Positions 48,753 to 60,689 of a DNA stretch of 64,000 nt are shown here, in pieces. Below the pieces are notes generated by a model, which was given only the letters and a program-made list of their open reading frames with translations, did not search any database and was not told the origin of the DNA. Within the stretch, counting starts at the first letter, position 1. Each line of letters starts with the position of its first letter. The stretch is from NCBI RefSeq assembly GCF_000003815.2, contig NC_049991.1, positions 18,756,611 through 18,820,610 of the forward strand, in the 5' to 3' direction. The position numbers were made by a program, and so were the translations under genes. The stretch comes from Branchiostoma floridae (taxonomy: Eukaryota > Chordata > Leptocardii > Amphioxiformes > Branchiostomatidae).

Positions 48753-51700
48753 CTATTTAAAGTTATTGATCCATATGTCATAGACGTTTGGTTGTTTGAC
48801 CTTTGTAGCCTTGAGTCTGGATTTCTTTCTCCCGCGCCGGGGCGATTTTCTAGGCTTGGCGGGAAAACTCCTCTCCAAGTTGGACGACCTTTTAGCGCGG
48901 TTGCTATGGTAACTGCTATGGCTTTTCTTTCCGCCTTTAGTAGCGTCCGTGACGAAGGACCAAGTCCCTTGCGTGCTCGGTCGGCTGTCAGAGAAGTCCT
49001 CATGGCTGTCGTGCGAATAGATATCGCTAGGAGCGCCCCTGACATGCTCGCGGTGTGATCCGTCAACGGAAGGCGATATACCTGATGACGTACTCGGCCT
49101 TTCCGTCGTGTTTTGGCCGTCCGTCCACCCGAAGTGTATTCGGCTCTTCTCGAGCTTGTGCCGAAGGTGGGCGACGTCTGCCGAGAAGGGCCGAACGGGC
49201 TCATAATATCCATTATATTTTGAGTTTTGGACCCTGTTTGGAGCTTGCGATTGGCGAGGTAGGCTGTCCTTATTTGCCCTTCTGTTCCTTGACGTCATTG
49301 TCGTGAGTTTTGCATTGGTGTTTCTAGTAGAGTAAGGTGCAGTGCCCTTATTTGTTTGCATCAGGTTGTTGCTTTCTTTAGCAATAGATGACAAGTCCAT
49401 TTTAGAAGACGACAACCTCCCGATTGCCTTGGTGTCTGTTGGACTTTTCTGGTCATTCAATGTCATTTTTCCCTGTGTTCGAAGATTGAGAGATGTCATC
49501 TCTTCAAAATCCTGAGAACTCTGTGTACTAGACGCTGTCTTATGCGCCTTGGATTTTGGTCTTGATAGTAGTGGTCGTCTCTCGTTATTTTGCTCCCTTC
49601 TTCTTCTAGAAGACACCGGTTCTGAACTTGGACGAAGTTTCAAGTCATTCAAAGGTGCATGTGGAGTTTCGGGTCTGGTTGGTAAAGATTGTGTCCTCGG
49701 CTTTCGCATCTTCTGAGTCTCTTCGACACTGTCGGTCTTGTCTTGAGCAACGTCTTCTTTATCGTCTTCTCCCTCCTTTGTTTCTTCCTCGCCATCTCCT
49801 TCCTCCTCCTCTTCCTCGACGTGCCCGCGTTCGTAGCGACGGCGCATGCGCGCGGCGTTCCGCAGGAGCTCGGACTGCAGTGTGGAGCGGTTCCGCAAGG
49901 AGCGCTCCCCGACCCAGGAACCGTACAGCATGATGCGCCGGGGCTCGGGGGCGGCCTCCTGTCTCTCCCGCGCAGAGGACTCCAGCACATCGGCGCTGCT
50001 TCCCGTACTCCTGTAGAGAAGTTGGGCAATGAATAGACGGGAATTAGACAATAGGATTTTGATTCCAGCATGTTTTGCAACTTTCTTTCACTCTGAGACT
50101 CAGAGTGAAGGAATCAACTGCCAGACCTATGGTCAATTTTATGCAGTAAACAACAAACAGGGCATTATAGTTGGGTAATGACAACTATATACACGCACGC
50201 ATGCACACTCAGTAACAAGCAGACACACACACAGAGAGACACTCGAACACACACACACTTACAGTTAGGGCACGGTCACATAAGTTGTGCGGTTGTCGTA
50301 CGATTGCTAACTTTGTTATTTCAGAGCCTCCTTGAAAATCCTACCACATCAAAATCGTACAACGATCGCACGACCTATGTGACCGCGCCCTGCCATTGAA
50401 TGTAGCCTTCTCTAGTCCCCTATGCTCCAGTCACACCTCTTAGTCTGCTGCAGCGCCCCCTTCAGCATCCTGATCTCCTTGTTGATGCCGCAGACCGAGC
50501 TGCTGGCCTGCGTGTCCAGATGGTGGACCTGAAACAGAAAACGGTACACACGATAACTACCTTGACTTGTCAGGACTCAGTATCAATGCGCGCGGCACAA
50601 ATGAAACAAAATAGGGTCCTGAACGTACCGAAAGACTAATGTGTCCAGAGAAGGCAAATGAATGTCACCCACAAAAAAGGGAAAGCCAATTCATCTTTTG
50701 CTTCTCCATAGAATTCTATCGAGCTCAAGATTATCCCTACAAAAGGAATTCGAGAACCACTTACAGAATTGCCCTGAGAAAGGTTAACTGGTCACCGAAA
50801 CGTCGGTACAAAATCTATCCACTTGTAAGTATTGTTGTGTACAATGTCCAACTGTCGAGCAATATAAATTGTACGCTTATGAAGGTACACAATAATTCTA
50901 GTGACGCTGAAGAAGAGTGATGGATGTCACTCGAAACGTCCGGCAGCAAATCTCCGATTTAATTAAATCGTTGAGATCAAATTGTATTTGAATACAAGAA
51001 GTTCCACTGCAGCACCTTAACAAGTTGTTAGGAGGCCTAAAATCTACACATCTCATCACGACCTACCCACATCATCATCATCATCGCGGGCTGCTTGCCC
51101 GGACCAAGTCCACCCTCTCCTTCCAGACTTCTCTGTCCCCCATAGCGTTCTTAAGGTCCTCCACCCTAAGCCCCACATACCAAATATCAATACAATCCAT
51201 CTAAGCGTTCTTCACATATAAAGATACTCCAGTCTTACCTGCAGGTCCAGTATGATCTGTTCCCGCTGGTTGAGTCTGTAAGCCCGCTGCATGTTGTCGG
51301 TCCGCGCGAGGTCATACGAGGATACATCCCGGCCTGACGTCACCATGCCTGGAGGGTCCTCCTGGAGTTTCACCTGCACCAGACGATAGGAACCCCCATC
51401 CACAGCCTCGCGCGAGGGCGTCTCATTCCCCCATGACTCTTGGTGACTGGAAAGGAAAGAAAAGTTCGTATAAAGCCGCTGTCACACATTAACACTAAAG
51501 GTAGTTTCAAACGAGCGTAGTAGTCTCTACTAGACTTCATAGGTCGCTGGAAAAACCGTAGAAGTGGAACAAATAGAGGAGTAAGCCGACCAGAGTACTT
51601 CTCTAGCCGGCCGTACTACTCTAGTCGGCTAACTCCTCTATCTGTACCAGTTCTACGGTTTTTCCAGTGACCCAGGGTCTGGTAGAGACTACGAGCGTAG

Positions 51701-52394
51701 AAGTCCGCAAGAGGTCCGTATGGAATTCATAGCCTTTACCAGGCTTCACAGGTCGCTGGAAAAAAATTAGTAGAAATTTGGCAAACATACCTGAGTTAGC
51801 AGGGTCGAAAACCATCCTCCTCGGTGAGCTTACTTTCGCATGTAATCTGTCTATATTTGTCCAATTTCTACTATTTTTTCTAACGACCTGTCAAGACTTA
51901 GATGCGAACCCCATACGGACTTGAATATATGGAGTGAACCAAATTTAAGTTAAGATCTTGATGTGAAGTGGTTAGGTGTGACGGGTCGTTCAGTGCAATA
52001 TAACCAGCTGCTGCCGCGCAGCGTGTGTTACACCGATGGGCGGTTATACCAGCTACACAGATACATTATGTTTTTTCTTTGCTTCTATCATTTCACCACT
52101 ATCATGGCTATGACGTATGCGCATGGCAGAAGAAAAGCGGATCCTGCGAAAAGAAATCTGCAACAGACCTGAGGCTGCCTACAGATGTGCCCTATGTGGC
52201 AGAGACTGCCATTCTCGTATAGGACTTTTAAGCCACAGTCGACGCTGTAGGGCTGATATCAATTAGGATTTTACCATGGTCAATATTGACTGAAGGAAGC
52301 CGTATATATCCTTTCACCGCTTGAATAGCCATACCATCTCAAATCGGTTTTCTTACCTTGGCACGTCAACTTGCACGAGCTTGTAAGAATACAT
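48753..52394 (-). CDS. Unknown four-exon gene, coiled-coil N-terminus and long disordered tail
   Basis: Exons 52357-52394, 51239-51446, 50437-50528 and 48753-50010 join with matching phases (2, 0, 2) to 531 residues. The start MYSYKLVQVDVPS resembles a second motif in exon 2 (SYRLVQVKLQEDPP), so the N-terminus holds a small internal duplication. A short coiled coil follows (NQREQIILDLQVHHL and INKEIRMLKGALQQT), then RIMLYGSWVGERSLRNRSTL. An acidic run (VEEEEEEGDGEEE) leads to ~350 residues of Ser/Arg/Lys-rich low complexity. A conserved-looking patch, YYEPVRPFSADVAHLRHKL, and a lysine-rich end KQPNVYDIWINNFK stand out. I do not recognise the family. The phase-consistent splicing and intact 1.25-kb last exon support a real gene. 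Confidence 0.75.
50267..50391. mobile_element. Fold-back MITE in the unknown gene's intron 3
   Basis: agggcacggtcacataagtt is mirrored by acctatgtgaccgcgccct, with inner arms gtgcggttgtcgtacgat and atcgtacaacgatcgcac. Confidence 0.75.
50640..50990 (+). mobile_element. Penelope-like element remnant with hammerhead-like motif
   Basis: Two related motifs lie 133 bp apart: ctgagaaaggt...tcaccgaaacgtc (50774-50804) and ctgaagaagagtga...tcactcgaaacgtc (50907-50940). The second has a CUGANGA box, a 6-bp helix (gagtga with tcactc), GAAA and a GUC. Repeated motifs of this form are known from the terminal repeats of Penelope-like retroelements, where they are hammerhead ribozymes with a tiny stem III. 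No coding part remains. Confidence 0.5.
51066..51170 (-). pseudogene. Truncated LINE 3' end with (TGA)n tail
   Basis: Minus strand reads VEDLKNAMGDREVWKERV, then DLVRASSPR and stop, followed by (ATG)n: the conserved C-terminus and simple tail of an L1/RTE-like element, unlike the copy in DIPK1. It lies in intron 2 of the unknown gene. Confidence 0.75.
51517..51694. mobile_element. Long palindromic MITE
   Basis: Over about 75 bp per arm, tctctactagacttcatagg, gctggaaaaaccgtagaa and atagaggagtaagccgac are mirrored by gtcggctaactcctctat, ttctacggtttttccagt and ggtagagacta. It is in intron 1 of the unknown gene. Confidence 0.8.
51711..51924. mobile_element. Second palindromic MITE, related to its neighbour
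   Basis: ggtccgtatggaattc pairs with gaaccccatacggactt, and cacaggtcgctggaaaaaaa pairs with tttttctaacgacctgtc. The internal block shares the tcgctggaaaaa theme with 51517-51694. Confidence 0.65.
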
Positions 52395-52690
52395 GTTAAG
52401 GGCACCGTCTCTACCACGATCTGTTGTGGTCAAACCCGGATAGGGCGTGTTTTGCTAACTTGTTTTGCAGCGCTTTCTGTCACCCGCTATGAAGACAAAC
52501 AACCTTTCACTTCCGCGGTTTTACCTGACCTTGTGCTCTTCTGTTCACCAGGAACACAAGTATGAGAAAAATGTGAACTAATGCCGAATTCATTACCGTG
52601 TTTAGCGCCTTTCATAAAGGGTCCGACACTGATTAACGCGTTTGTTTTTACCTCCAGGTATGAAAGGAATGGGGAACTTATTTTTTTTAG

Positions 52691-53020
52691 TAATCTCCAA
52701 GCAGATCTTACGGTAGCGTGAGATAGTATCAAAAGCTGGCACAGGAGTGTAACCGGTCTAGGAGTGTGTATGGCTACCAGAAGATCTGCAGCAGAACGCA
52801 CTAGTCAAAGGCACGGGGGCGGGCTTTCTTTTCAGAAACTCGTTTCTGTTCCTCCCCGTGTGCACTTAACTTCAACGTGAAAACTGGCTCAGATTATCGT
52901 TTTACAACCTCAGGTGTGCGTGTATGTGTGTGTGCGTACGGCATACACACTCCTAGGCCGGCTACACTTCTCTGCCAGCTTTTACTATTTTATGCTACCG
53001 TGGGATCTGCTTGGAGATTA
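52691..53020. mobile_element. TAATCTCCAAGCAGATC-type MITE, copy 2
   Basis: Starts taatctccaagcagatctta and ends gatctgcttggagatta; inner arms include acggtagcgtgagatagta and tactattttatgctaccg. About 330 bp, with ~230 bp of unrelated centre. Confidence 0.8.
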
Positions 53021-53098
53021 CTGTTTGAGGTCCCAATTTTGACGGTAGTTTTCTGATCTTGCGGCTATCGTATGGTGACCTCGAATGGACCACTGTCT

Positions 53099-53229
53099 TA
53101 ATCTCCAAGCAGATCCTACGGTAGCGTAAGATAGTATCAAAAGCTGACAGAGGAGTGAACCTCTTGGCTGACCACTACTTTGCCTGCTTGGTACTATCTT
53201 ATGCCATTGTAGGATCTGCTTGGAGATTA
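53099..53229. mobile_element. TAATCTCCAAGCAGATC-type MITE, copy 3 (compact)
   Basis: A 131-bp version with the same ends and acggtagcgtaagatagta against tactatcttatgccattgt. It lies 78 bp from copy 2. Confidence 0.85.
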
Positions 53230-53244
53230 TCACTGTCTTGGCTA

Positions 53245-53460
53245 CAAGAGATCAGGAGGCCTGGTACGATTCCCGGTTATGTTGGCTAGACGTTGTCTCC
53301 TTGAGAAAGGCACTTTCCTCACTGCACCCAAGTATGAAAATCTGCACCTGACCTTGGTTGGTGAGGTAAAAGGTGGTGGAAGGAGAGGGATGGGTTCCAC
53401 ATTTCTATGCCATGCCCTAGGCACAGTTGATAACAACCCACTGCCCCTACGGCTTTTTAA
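53245..53460 (+). mobile_element. tRNA-derived SINE, plus strand
   Basis: gaggcctggtacgattcccgg resembles a B box. It is followed by tgagaaaggcactttcctca, a ttggttggtgaggtaaaagg-like body and ccctaggcacagttgataac, as in the copy at 58340. Confidence 0.65.
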
Positions 53461-54919
53461 TACCATAAAACTAACTTTTCTCATCAATGAAAAGGGAATT
53501 TAACATACATTCCAACTGTACATAGTGTAGTATGTCGCAGTATATAGCCTTACGATTTGCTTGTCGAAGGATTGTCACAAACCAACCGTCGGCGAGGATA
53601 TACGTGTACGGCAAAAGTTTCCGTTACAAGACAGCTGTATTTTGTAAAACACATCCCCGACTCGACTGTGCCATAGATTCGCTATCGCAAACCAGAAGAA
53701 AAATGAAGATGACCGGGCCCTAAGGCCATCCGCTCTTTAGTGATGACAAGTGAGTCCTTTCCAACCTTTTATACCTTAGACTACAATTCCAAACAGAGCA
53801 GAATCCTTTCATCTGAAAGTTGTACTGTAAATACGGACCGGGTATGATATAAGGAAGATCATTACCCGGTTCGGAACACCCGTATTGTACTATTGAACGT
53901 TATCGCAGCCTATCGCGGACCAGGTATGACATAAATGACATTACCACTGTATCTGTTCACTTCTACCCGATTGCTAACGGTAGGTATATATAATGGATTG
54001 AACGACGTAGGTAACGCACCTTTCTTAACTCCACTCCTCAAGGCGAACAACTGTGTCTCCAAGACGTTTGTAAGGAGTCTGTTTGAAGAATGTTGTACGA
54101 GGCTAAGTATCTGTGGCTTAAGAAGACCAAAGACGTCCACAAGACCTTCTTGAAAAGCCTGTTCAAACACAAGTTGGCACGGCCACTTGAAATATATGTC
54201 TTAAGACGACCTAAGACGCTTACGACTCCTCACAAGTCAGCCTCCTGCAGGGATTACTGTTTGTAAGACTCGCACACACACACCGTGAACGGAAGGTAAC
54301 GTTATCACAAACACACACACGCACCCTGGACACGGGCCGGGTAGCCTACACAGCAGGCCTCGTAGGATGGACTCTCTTTTCTTTGCTTGTCATGTTTGTA
54401 TGTTTATTTTGATCTCCATCTTAAGAATATACTCACAAAATCTATTCTTCCTTGAGTCCATTTAAGATTATAAAACAATCAAAAAATAAGTCAACATAAA
54501 TGTACATTGTCACGTATAACATAAGAAGAATTGAAAGTAGTCTGAAGTGGCAAAATAAAAATTAACTTGTGTGCTGTCTTTTGTTTCGTCGATGAAGGTT
54601 AGACATCGATGTTAGTCTCTGGCAGACTCCGGCATGGCCGAATAGTAATAGGGGAATTTGGCCAAGTTAGGAATAAAAGTCTAGTAGGAGTTAACTGGCC
54701 TAGGAGTGAAAGAATGAATTTTCATGGCAACTTATTTGTCCACATTTGGCCAAATTCTTCTTTTGGCCAAATTCTTCTCTTTTTTCATCCATCTGACATG
54801 CCTGCTTCGGGAGACTACATTGAGGTAATGAGAAACGCAAAATAGCAGTTACTCAAGATAGTATGATTTTGGTGTGTTACACCGAAGGGTGGTTATATCG
54901 GCTATAACATTATAGATAC

Positions 54920-55445
54920 ATTAAAGACCTATTCTATATGCCATACAGATGCAACGGACATTGAGGAAGCTTCATCGAGGGCGGTGAAACTAAACAGGAC
55001 AATAGTCCACCCTACGAAGCCTGCCACGTATAAGCTATCACTCGGGCAGCCCGTTTCAAATACAGCTCGGTATCAAAGACTTAATCCTATTCTATACGCC
55101 ATACAGATGCAACGGACATTGAGGAAGCTTCATCGAGGGCGGTGAAACTACACAGGACAATAGTCCACCCTACGAAGCCTGCCACGTATAGGCTATCACT
55201 CGGGCAGCCCGTTTCAAATACAGCTCGGTATCAAAGACTTAATCCCTATTCTATACGCCATACAGACGCACCGGACATTGAGGAAGCTTCATCGAGGGCG
55301 GTGAAACTAAACAGGGCAATATTCCACCCTACGAAGCCTGCCATAAATAGGCTACCACACTGGCAGCCCGTTTCAAATACAGCTCGGTATCAAAGACTTA
55401 ATCCCTATTCTAAACGCCATACAGACGCACCGGACGGTGGGGAGG
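54920..55445. repeat. 159-bp tandem repeat, about 3.3 copies
   Basis: ccatacagatgcaacggaca or close variants begin at 54941, 55099, 55258 and 55417, steps of 158-159 bp. Each unit contains gaggaagcttcatcgagggc, agtccaccctacgaagcctg and cagcccgtttcaaatacagc. The plus frame stays open through the last copies (to 55633) since 159 is divisible by three, but nothing else suggests a protein. Confidence 0.9.
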
Positions 55446-55539
55446 CTTCAATGGGGGTGGCGATCACCCGAGAAGTCATCGATACGGCTGTTCTTGTTCT
55501 CCGTCCGCGCGCGTGTCCTCTTCCTTTTGTGTGTCGTAT

Positions 55540-56905
55540 ATTGTGTATAATCGTCTTTTGTACGAAAATATGCGATGGAATTGTGCGGGAGACTTTTGTA
55601 TCAACGCGTTTAATGCGAGTAGGGTTATATTGAGAAACCTTTCTTTTGAAATTGTGGTAAGAAACCCGCCAACGAGTCTACAAGTGAAATGTGGCATGAA
55701 GATACAAGTGGTTAAGGTTCGGTTACGTTCGTCTTGTAGTTCGTACGGAAATATGCGACTTTTGTATCAACGCGTTTAATGAGTAGGGTTGGTGTAAGGG
55801 TTATATTGAGAAACCTTTCTTTTGAAATTGTGGTAAGAAACCCACCAGATGAAATGTGGCATGAAGAAACAAGTGGTTAAGGTGCGGTTACGTTCGTCTT
55901 GTAATTCGTACGGAAATATGCGATGGAATTGTTTGGGCGACTTTTGTAACAACGCGTTTCTAAATGCGTGTAGGGTTGTTGTAAGGGTTATATTGAGAAA
56001 ACTTTCTTTGGAAATTGTGGAAAGAAATCCGCCGGTCAGTCTACAGGTGAAATGTGGCATGAAGATACAAGTGGTTAAGGTGTGGTTACGTTCGTCTTGT
56101 AATTCGTACGGAAATATGCGATGGAATTGTGCGGGCGACTTTGGTATCAACTCGTTTTTAACTAGTGCGAGTAGGGTTGTTGTAAGGGTTATATTGAGAA
56201 ACCTTTCTTTTGAAATTGTGGTAAGAAACCCGCCAGATGAAATGTGGCATGAAGAAACAAACGTGGTTAAGGTGCGATTACGTTTGTCTTTTAAATTCGT
56301 GGGGAAATACTAGTATGCGATGGAATTGTATGTGCGACTTTTGTATCAACGCGTTTAGTGCGAGTAGGGTTGTTGTAAGGGTTATATTGAGAAACCTTTC
56401 TTTCGAAATTGCGGTAAGAAACCCGCCAGATGAAATGTGGCATGAAGAAACAAACGTGGTTAAGGTGCGATTACGTTTGTCTTTTAAATTCGTGGGGAAA
56501 TACTAGTATGCGATGGAATTGTATGTGCGACTTTTGTATCAACGCGTTTAGTGCGAGTAGGGTTGTTGTAAGGGTTATATTGAGAAACCTTTCTTTCGAA
56601 ATTGCGGTAAGAAACCCGCCAAAGTGTCTACAGATGAAATGTGGCGTGAAGACACAAGTGGTTAAGACGTGGTTACGTTCGTCTTGTAATACGTACGGAA
56701 ATATGCGATGGAATTGTGCGGGCGACTTTTGTATCAACGCGTTAAATGCGAGTGGGGTTGTTGTAAGGGTTATATTGAGAAACCTTTCTTTAGAAATTGT
56801 AGTAAGAAAGCCGCCAACAAGTCTACAGAGGAAATGTGGCATGAAGAGACAAGTGGTCAATGCGAGATTACGTTCGTCTTGTAATTCGTTTTTTACCTTC
56901 AGAAG
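55540..56905. repeat. ~195-bp satellite array, seven units
   Basis: Units with atgcgatggaattgt begin at 55569, 55753 (shortened), 55918, 56116, 56315, 56508 and 56703; steps are 165-199 bp, and two neighbours are nearly identical (193 bp). Shared blocks are gggttgttgtaagggttata, ttgagaaacctttctttcga and tgaaatgtggcatgaag. Long frames are open on both strands (plus 55849-56313 and 56430-56954; minus 55776-56150 and 56471-56860). Confidence 0.92.
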
Positions 56906-57984
56906 GAGGTATTGTGTTTGGTCATATCCGTACGTTCGCAGCTACATTATATAAAATTTAGTATAACTCTCGATCCATTTGCTGTATTCGTATGTAGTTT
57001 GCTGGTATGCGCGAAATGATGCATGCTTTATTTTGCACCGTTGCAGTTTTTAAAGGTAAAATAAATGTAATATGTCAGAAAACAACCCTAGGCCTATCTT
57101 CATGTAATAGTCGAACAGGTGGATTTGCTTCCCTGAACCTACTAGTCAAGTACGGCGAAAAATCCCGGGCCTGTCCACAAATGAAATATAGAAATAAAAT
57201 AAAATGAAATGCACAATACCTTTACTCACATTGTAGACAAAGCCCCTCCTCACTGTAACTGGCTTAACTAAGACAAGATTTATAAAAAAAAGTTATCAAG
57301 CAGCTGAATGTGCACTTATTGTAGTTTGTATGGTTACCCTTCTTTATAACAATTTGTTATTTGTTTCTGACGTTCAAAATGTAATCCCCTGCACGGTTTT
57401 GACCTTTTTGCTAAGGTCGAGCACGGAATACTTGAATCTCTGAGAACTTTGCGGCGTCAACACAGACAGATGTGAGCAAACAAACCTGAAAAGTCAGGCG
57501 ACAAAGTTTGCAAACGACGTAGACAGGTTTGCAAGAAAATGTGACAAGTTTGCGAAGGCTTTCATCGCTAAGTACACCGAGTTTGCCACAGGCAAAGGCT
57601 ACATTTTCTCCCTAGGCACTTCAAACTTATAAGATCCACAAAAGTCAATCTTGAACTCACCTTAGAAACAAAACTGTTTTGTTTGGTAATGGCCTTAAAC
57701 CCACGTTCCCAACGCAAGATTTTGTTTAGCACGAAGTCTACTAAAAGTGTAGAAAACACTTACGTAAGAGAGGAAAATTATACCAACAGGACTTTTCTTC
57801 GATCTCAGGCGTCTGGAGGAAGGAAGAAGTCGTGATGTTTGAAGAACCCGTTGCGTGAAAGATTCAACAAAAAATACTGCTGAAGGAGTTGTACGTGTCA
57901 ATGTTGGTCCACACACGAAGAATGACATGCTACCGTTCCAGCTGTGCATACAATAGCGAGGAAGTGATATTAATCTTCAAATAA

Positions 57985-58305
57985 AGGAGTCTAATATATG
58001 GATTAGGTCGAATGCCTGTCGGACGTGAGGTGGACGTGGTTTTGATGCGAACTCGCAAGAATCAAAGTTTGGTGTCACGTTCTTCCCGGAGCTACAATTT
58101 ATTGAATGGCAAAGACACTTTACACGACATTCCTCACGCCACCCAGGTGTAAAAATGAGCACCTGTCTTAGGCTTAATCCTCAGATAAAGGAGTGTAATA
58201 TATGGATTAAGCGGCATGCTTGTCGGACGTGAAATGAACGTGGTTTTGACGCGAACTCGCAAGAATCAAAGTTTGGCGTCACGTTCTTCCCGGGGATTAG
58301 GCCAA
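57985..58305. repeat. Direct duplication of ~105 bp, two copies
   Basis: atatatggattaggtcgaat / atatatggattaagcggcat opens two copies (from about 57993 and 58198), each with gtcggacgtga, gtggttttgatgcgaactcg and a near-identical gaatcaaagtttgg-tgtcacgttcttcccgg block. SINE body sequence separates them. Confidence 0.8.
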
Positions 58306-58339
58306 ACACATTTTTCAGTTTCATACAAACGTGGGGATG

Positions 58340-58580
58340 TGTGGCATACTACGGCGTGTTTGTCCCAGAATCCAGAGGTCCTGGGTTCAAATCTTGTAAT
58401 GCTACCGATCTTGTGTCCTTGGCAAAGACACTTTACACGACATTCCTCGCGTTACTTAGCCCCAGGTGTAAAAAGGGATACATGACGTAGGCTAGGGGAG
58501 GTAAGATGCGGGAGTAGAGGTGAGATGCCCTAGACACAGTTGGTAACAACCCACTGCCCTTATAGTCTTAAATAGTGGCA
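58340..58580 (+). mobile_element. tRNA-derived SINE, plus strand
   Basis: gtgtggcatactacggcgtg (A-box-like), then gaggtcctgggttcaaatct (B box) and a body with ggcaaagacactttacacga, aggtgtaaaaagggatacat and ccctagacacagttggtaac. It is the most complete copy in the window. Confidence 0.75.
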
Positions 58581-58821
58581 GTGGCTGTAGGTAATAATAC
58601 CCCCCCTCCTCTACGATAAGAATGATTAATTTGTGAGTTAAGCACTGTCCTTAACGATCACTCTGCAATCCTTCTCGTTAAGCTCTGCTATCTCTAACAA
58701 ATTGGACGACCGTAGCTTAACAAGGCGCTTAATTACACATACTTATCTGCCACTACCGGTTCAGTACGACATCAATGGTGCCATGGGTGAACAACATTTG
58801 TGTATTTTGTAGGCTTTTTTA

Positions 58822-58988
58822 TAATCTCCAAGCAGATCTTGCTGCGTCATAAGATGGTATCATAAGCTTGGGAAGGAGTTTAGCCGGCAGAGGGGTTTGT
58901 GTGGCCAATGAAATTCCTCTGCCGGTTCAACTCCTTCCCAAGCCTATGGGTGCTATCGTAAGCCACTGCAAGATCTGCTTGGAGATTA
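58822..58988. mobile_element. TAATCTCCAAGCAGATC-type MITE, copy 4
   Basis: taatctccaagcagatcttg is mirrored by caagatctgcttggagatta; inner arms ggaaggagtttagccggcag and ctgccggttcaactccttcc also pair. Confidence 0.87.
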
Positions 58989-60264
58989 GGCTTTTAGTGA
59001 CCTGTCCGGTTTGCATGATACTCCCTTTAAAAAAAGTCAATGGTATTACACAACTTCAATTTAGAAGTCCAGAGAGATACCAACGTCATATTTAAAAACC
59101 GTCCACAAACTATGACGTCGCCCGACCGGTTTTTCTCATTGGACCGGTCCGGAAAAAACGGACCTGAAAAAATTTGGTGTACCGGATGTTGGGCCTATTG
59201 GAAAATGAACAGATTATATCATCAGGTTTTGAGGCTTACCAACCGAGGAAAATAACAAGAGTGAAGTATAGCATAGTCTGTAATCATGTCTACCAATTTT
59301 ACAGTCAATCGTACAGAGGCAGTTAGCCTTGTAGGATTTTAAAACGCCAGTGGTAGTCAAATACTCCGCAAAACAGATTTCTTTGTAGCGAAATTGGCCA
59401 AAGATGTGAGTATCGTCCATTCACAAGTTTTCACATAATGAATCAGGTCCAGGTTCAGATCCAAACCTGGACCTGAGCCTCTGGACCTGAACCGGACCTG
59501 AATTTTCTGCCGGTTCCCAGCCCTACGCCCTACGGTGCGGACAGTTCCTTCGCCCTTTTTGAAGCCGTGGGGACAGTGGCTTGTTATCCAACATGTCTTT
59601 ACAGGTTCTGATTGCGACTTTAGAGGGTTTCTTAAAGAAAACAGACAAAGACAAGCTCGTTAACGAGCCGTCATGTTTACTGGCTATTCCGTACAAACGT
59701 ACATCTCGTTCTGCTCTATAAAGGAACGTCAACACCATGGCGGTGTATCCATGTAACAAGTAAGAGCGGTAACTATTGTTTTTCTGCGGTCTGTTTTGTT
59801 TGGTTTTGTCCTAATGTCAGTTCCTGAGTCATGACATCGCACGCTTGGTTTCAAGTGCAAGTAACATCAATGAATGAGAGTCAATATGAACCTGAAAAGA
59901 GTTTTGTTGGGAGCAGTCCTTGTGACACACATATGTCGGAATAAGAAAAAAGAATTTGTTATGTTCTGAGTTTATCCCTATACAGAGATGACATATTCGT
60001 ATAGTTAGGTTCATTTTTACTCGTCTTTCGGGTAGTTTCAATTTTTTAAATCATTCGATGCGTAGTTAATAAAGCAACGCAAAAGAATCGTAACGTACTG
60101 TTACAAAAGACTAAACGTCGTAAAATAGGAGGTCAAAATAACTCAATAACTCCATACAGACGTGTTTTGTTGACGGAATGGCAAGCCGGTTTATGATACT
60201 ATGGCATGACATTCTTGAGTCGCGAACACAGGAAACGTACCACCGAAAAGACTACCAAAAACAT

Positions 60265-60431
60265 TCTCTCCAAGCAGAGGTTCGGCTCGGTTGATTTTAA
60301 CGTGTGTTAGGTGTATCATCAGGCTTTCTTTTTTGTTCCAATACCTCGTGTTTGGCTGGTGGACAAATTAGGTCTGACAAAATCACTGAAAACAAGTAAA
60401 AACAGCCAAGTCTAACCTCTGCTTGGAGAGT
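60265..60431. mobile_element. Fold-back MITE with CTCTCCAAGCAGAGG arms
   Basis: tctctccaagcagagg at 60265 is mirrored by cctctgcttggagagta ending at 60431. Single arms recur near 60460, 60610, 61030 and 61370, so the 60.2-61.4 kb stretch holds several nested or broken copies. Confidence 0.75.
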
Positions 60432-60689
60432 ACCAAACACGAGCCAAACGACCACAACATCTGCTTGGAGGCTTACGATGTGCTGTGCCCGGAGCTCGGA
60501 GCTATTAAAGTTGCTATGGCCGGACAAGTCTCGGGGGGCAAAACAGTCATGTTAACTTAACTGAGTACTTCAATCTCCGAAACGTACAGTCAAGTTCGTG
60601 TTCTAACAGCCTAACCTCTGTTTGGAGAGTACTAAACGCGATCCAATCGACCACAAACATCTGCCTTGAAGGCTGCGATCAAGTTGCTA

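Noticed and set aside
51621..51815. Alternative first exon of the unknown gene (MVFDPANSG, ending at a GTATG donor)
   Set aside because: Its phase does not fit the exon at 51239-51446, and it lies within a fold-back element; the exon at 52357-52394 fits exactly.
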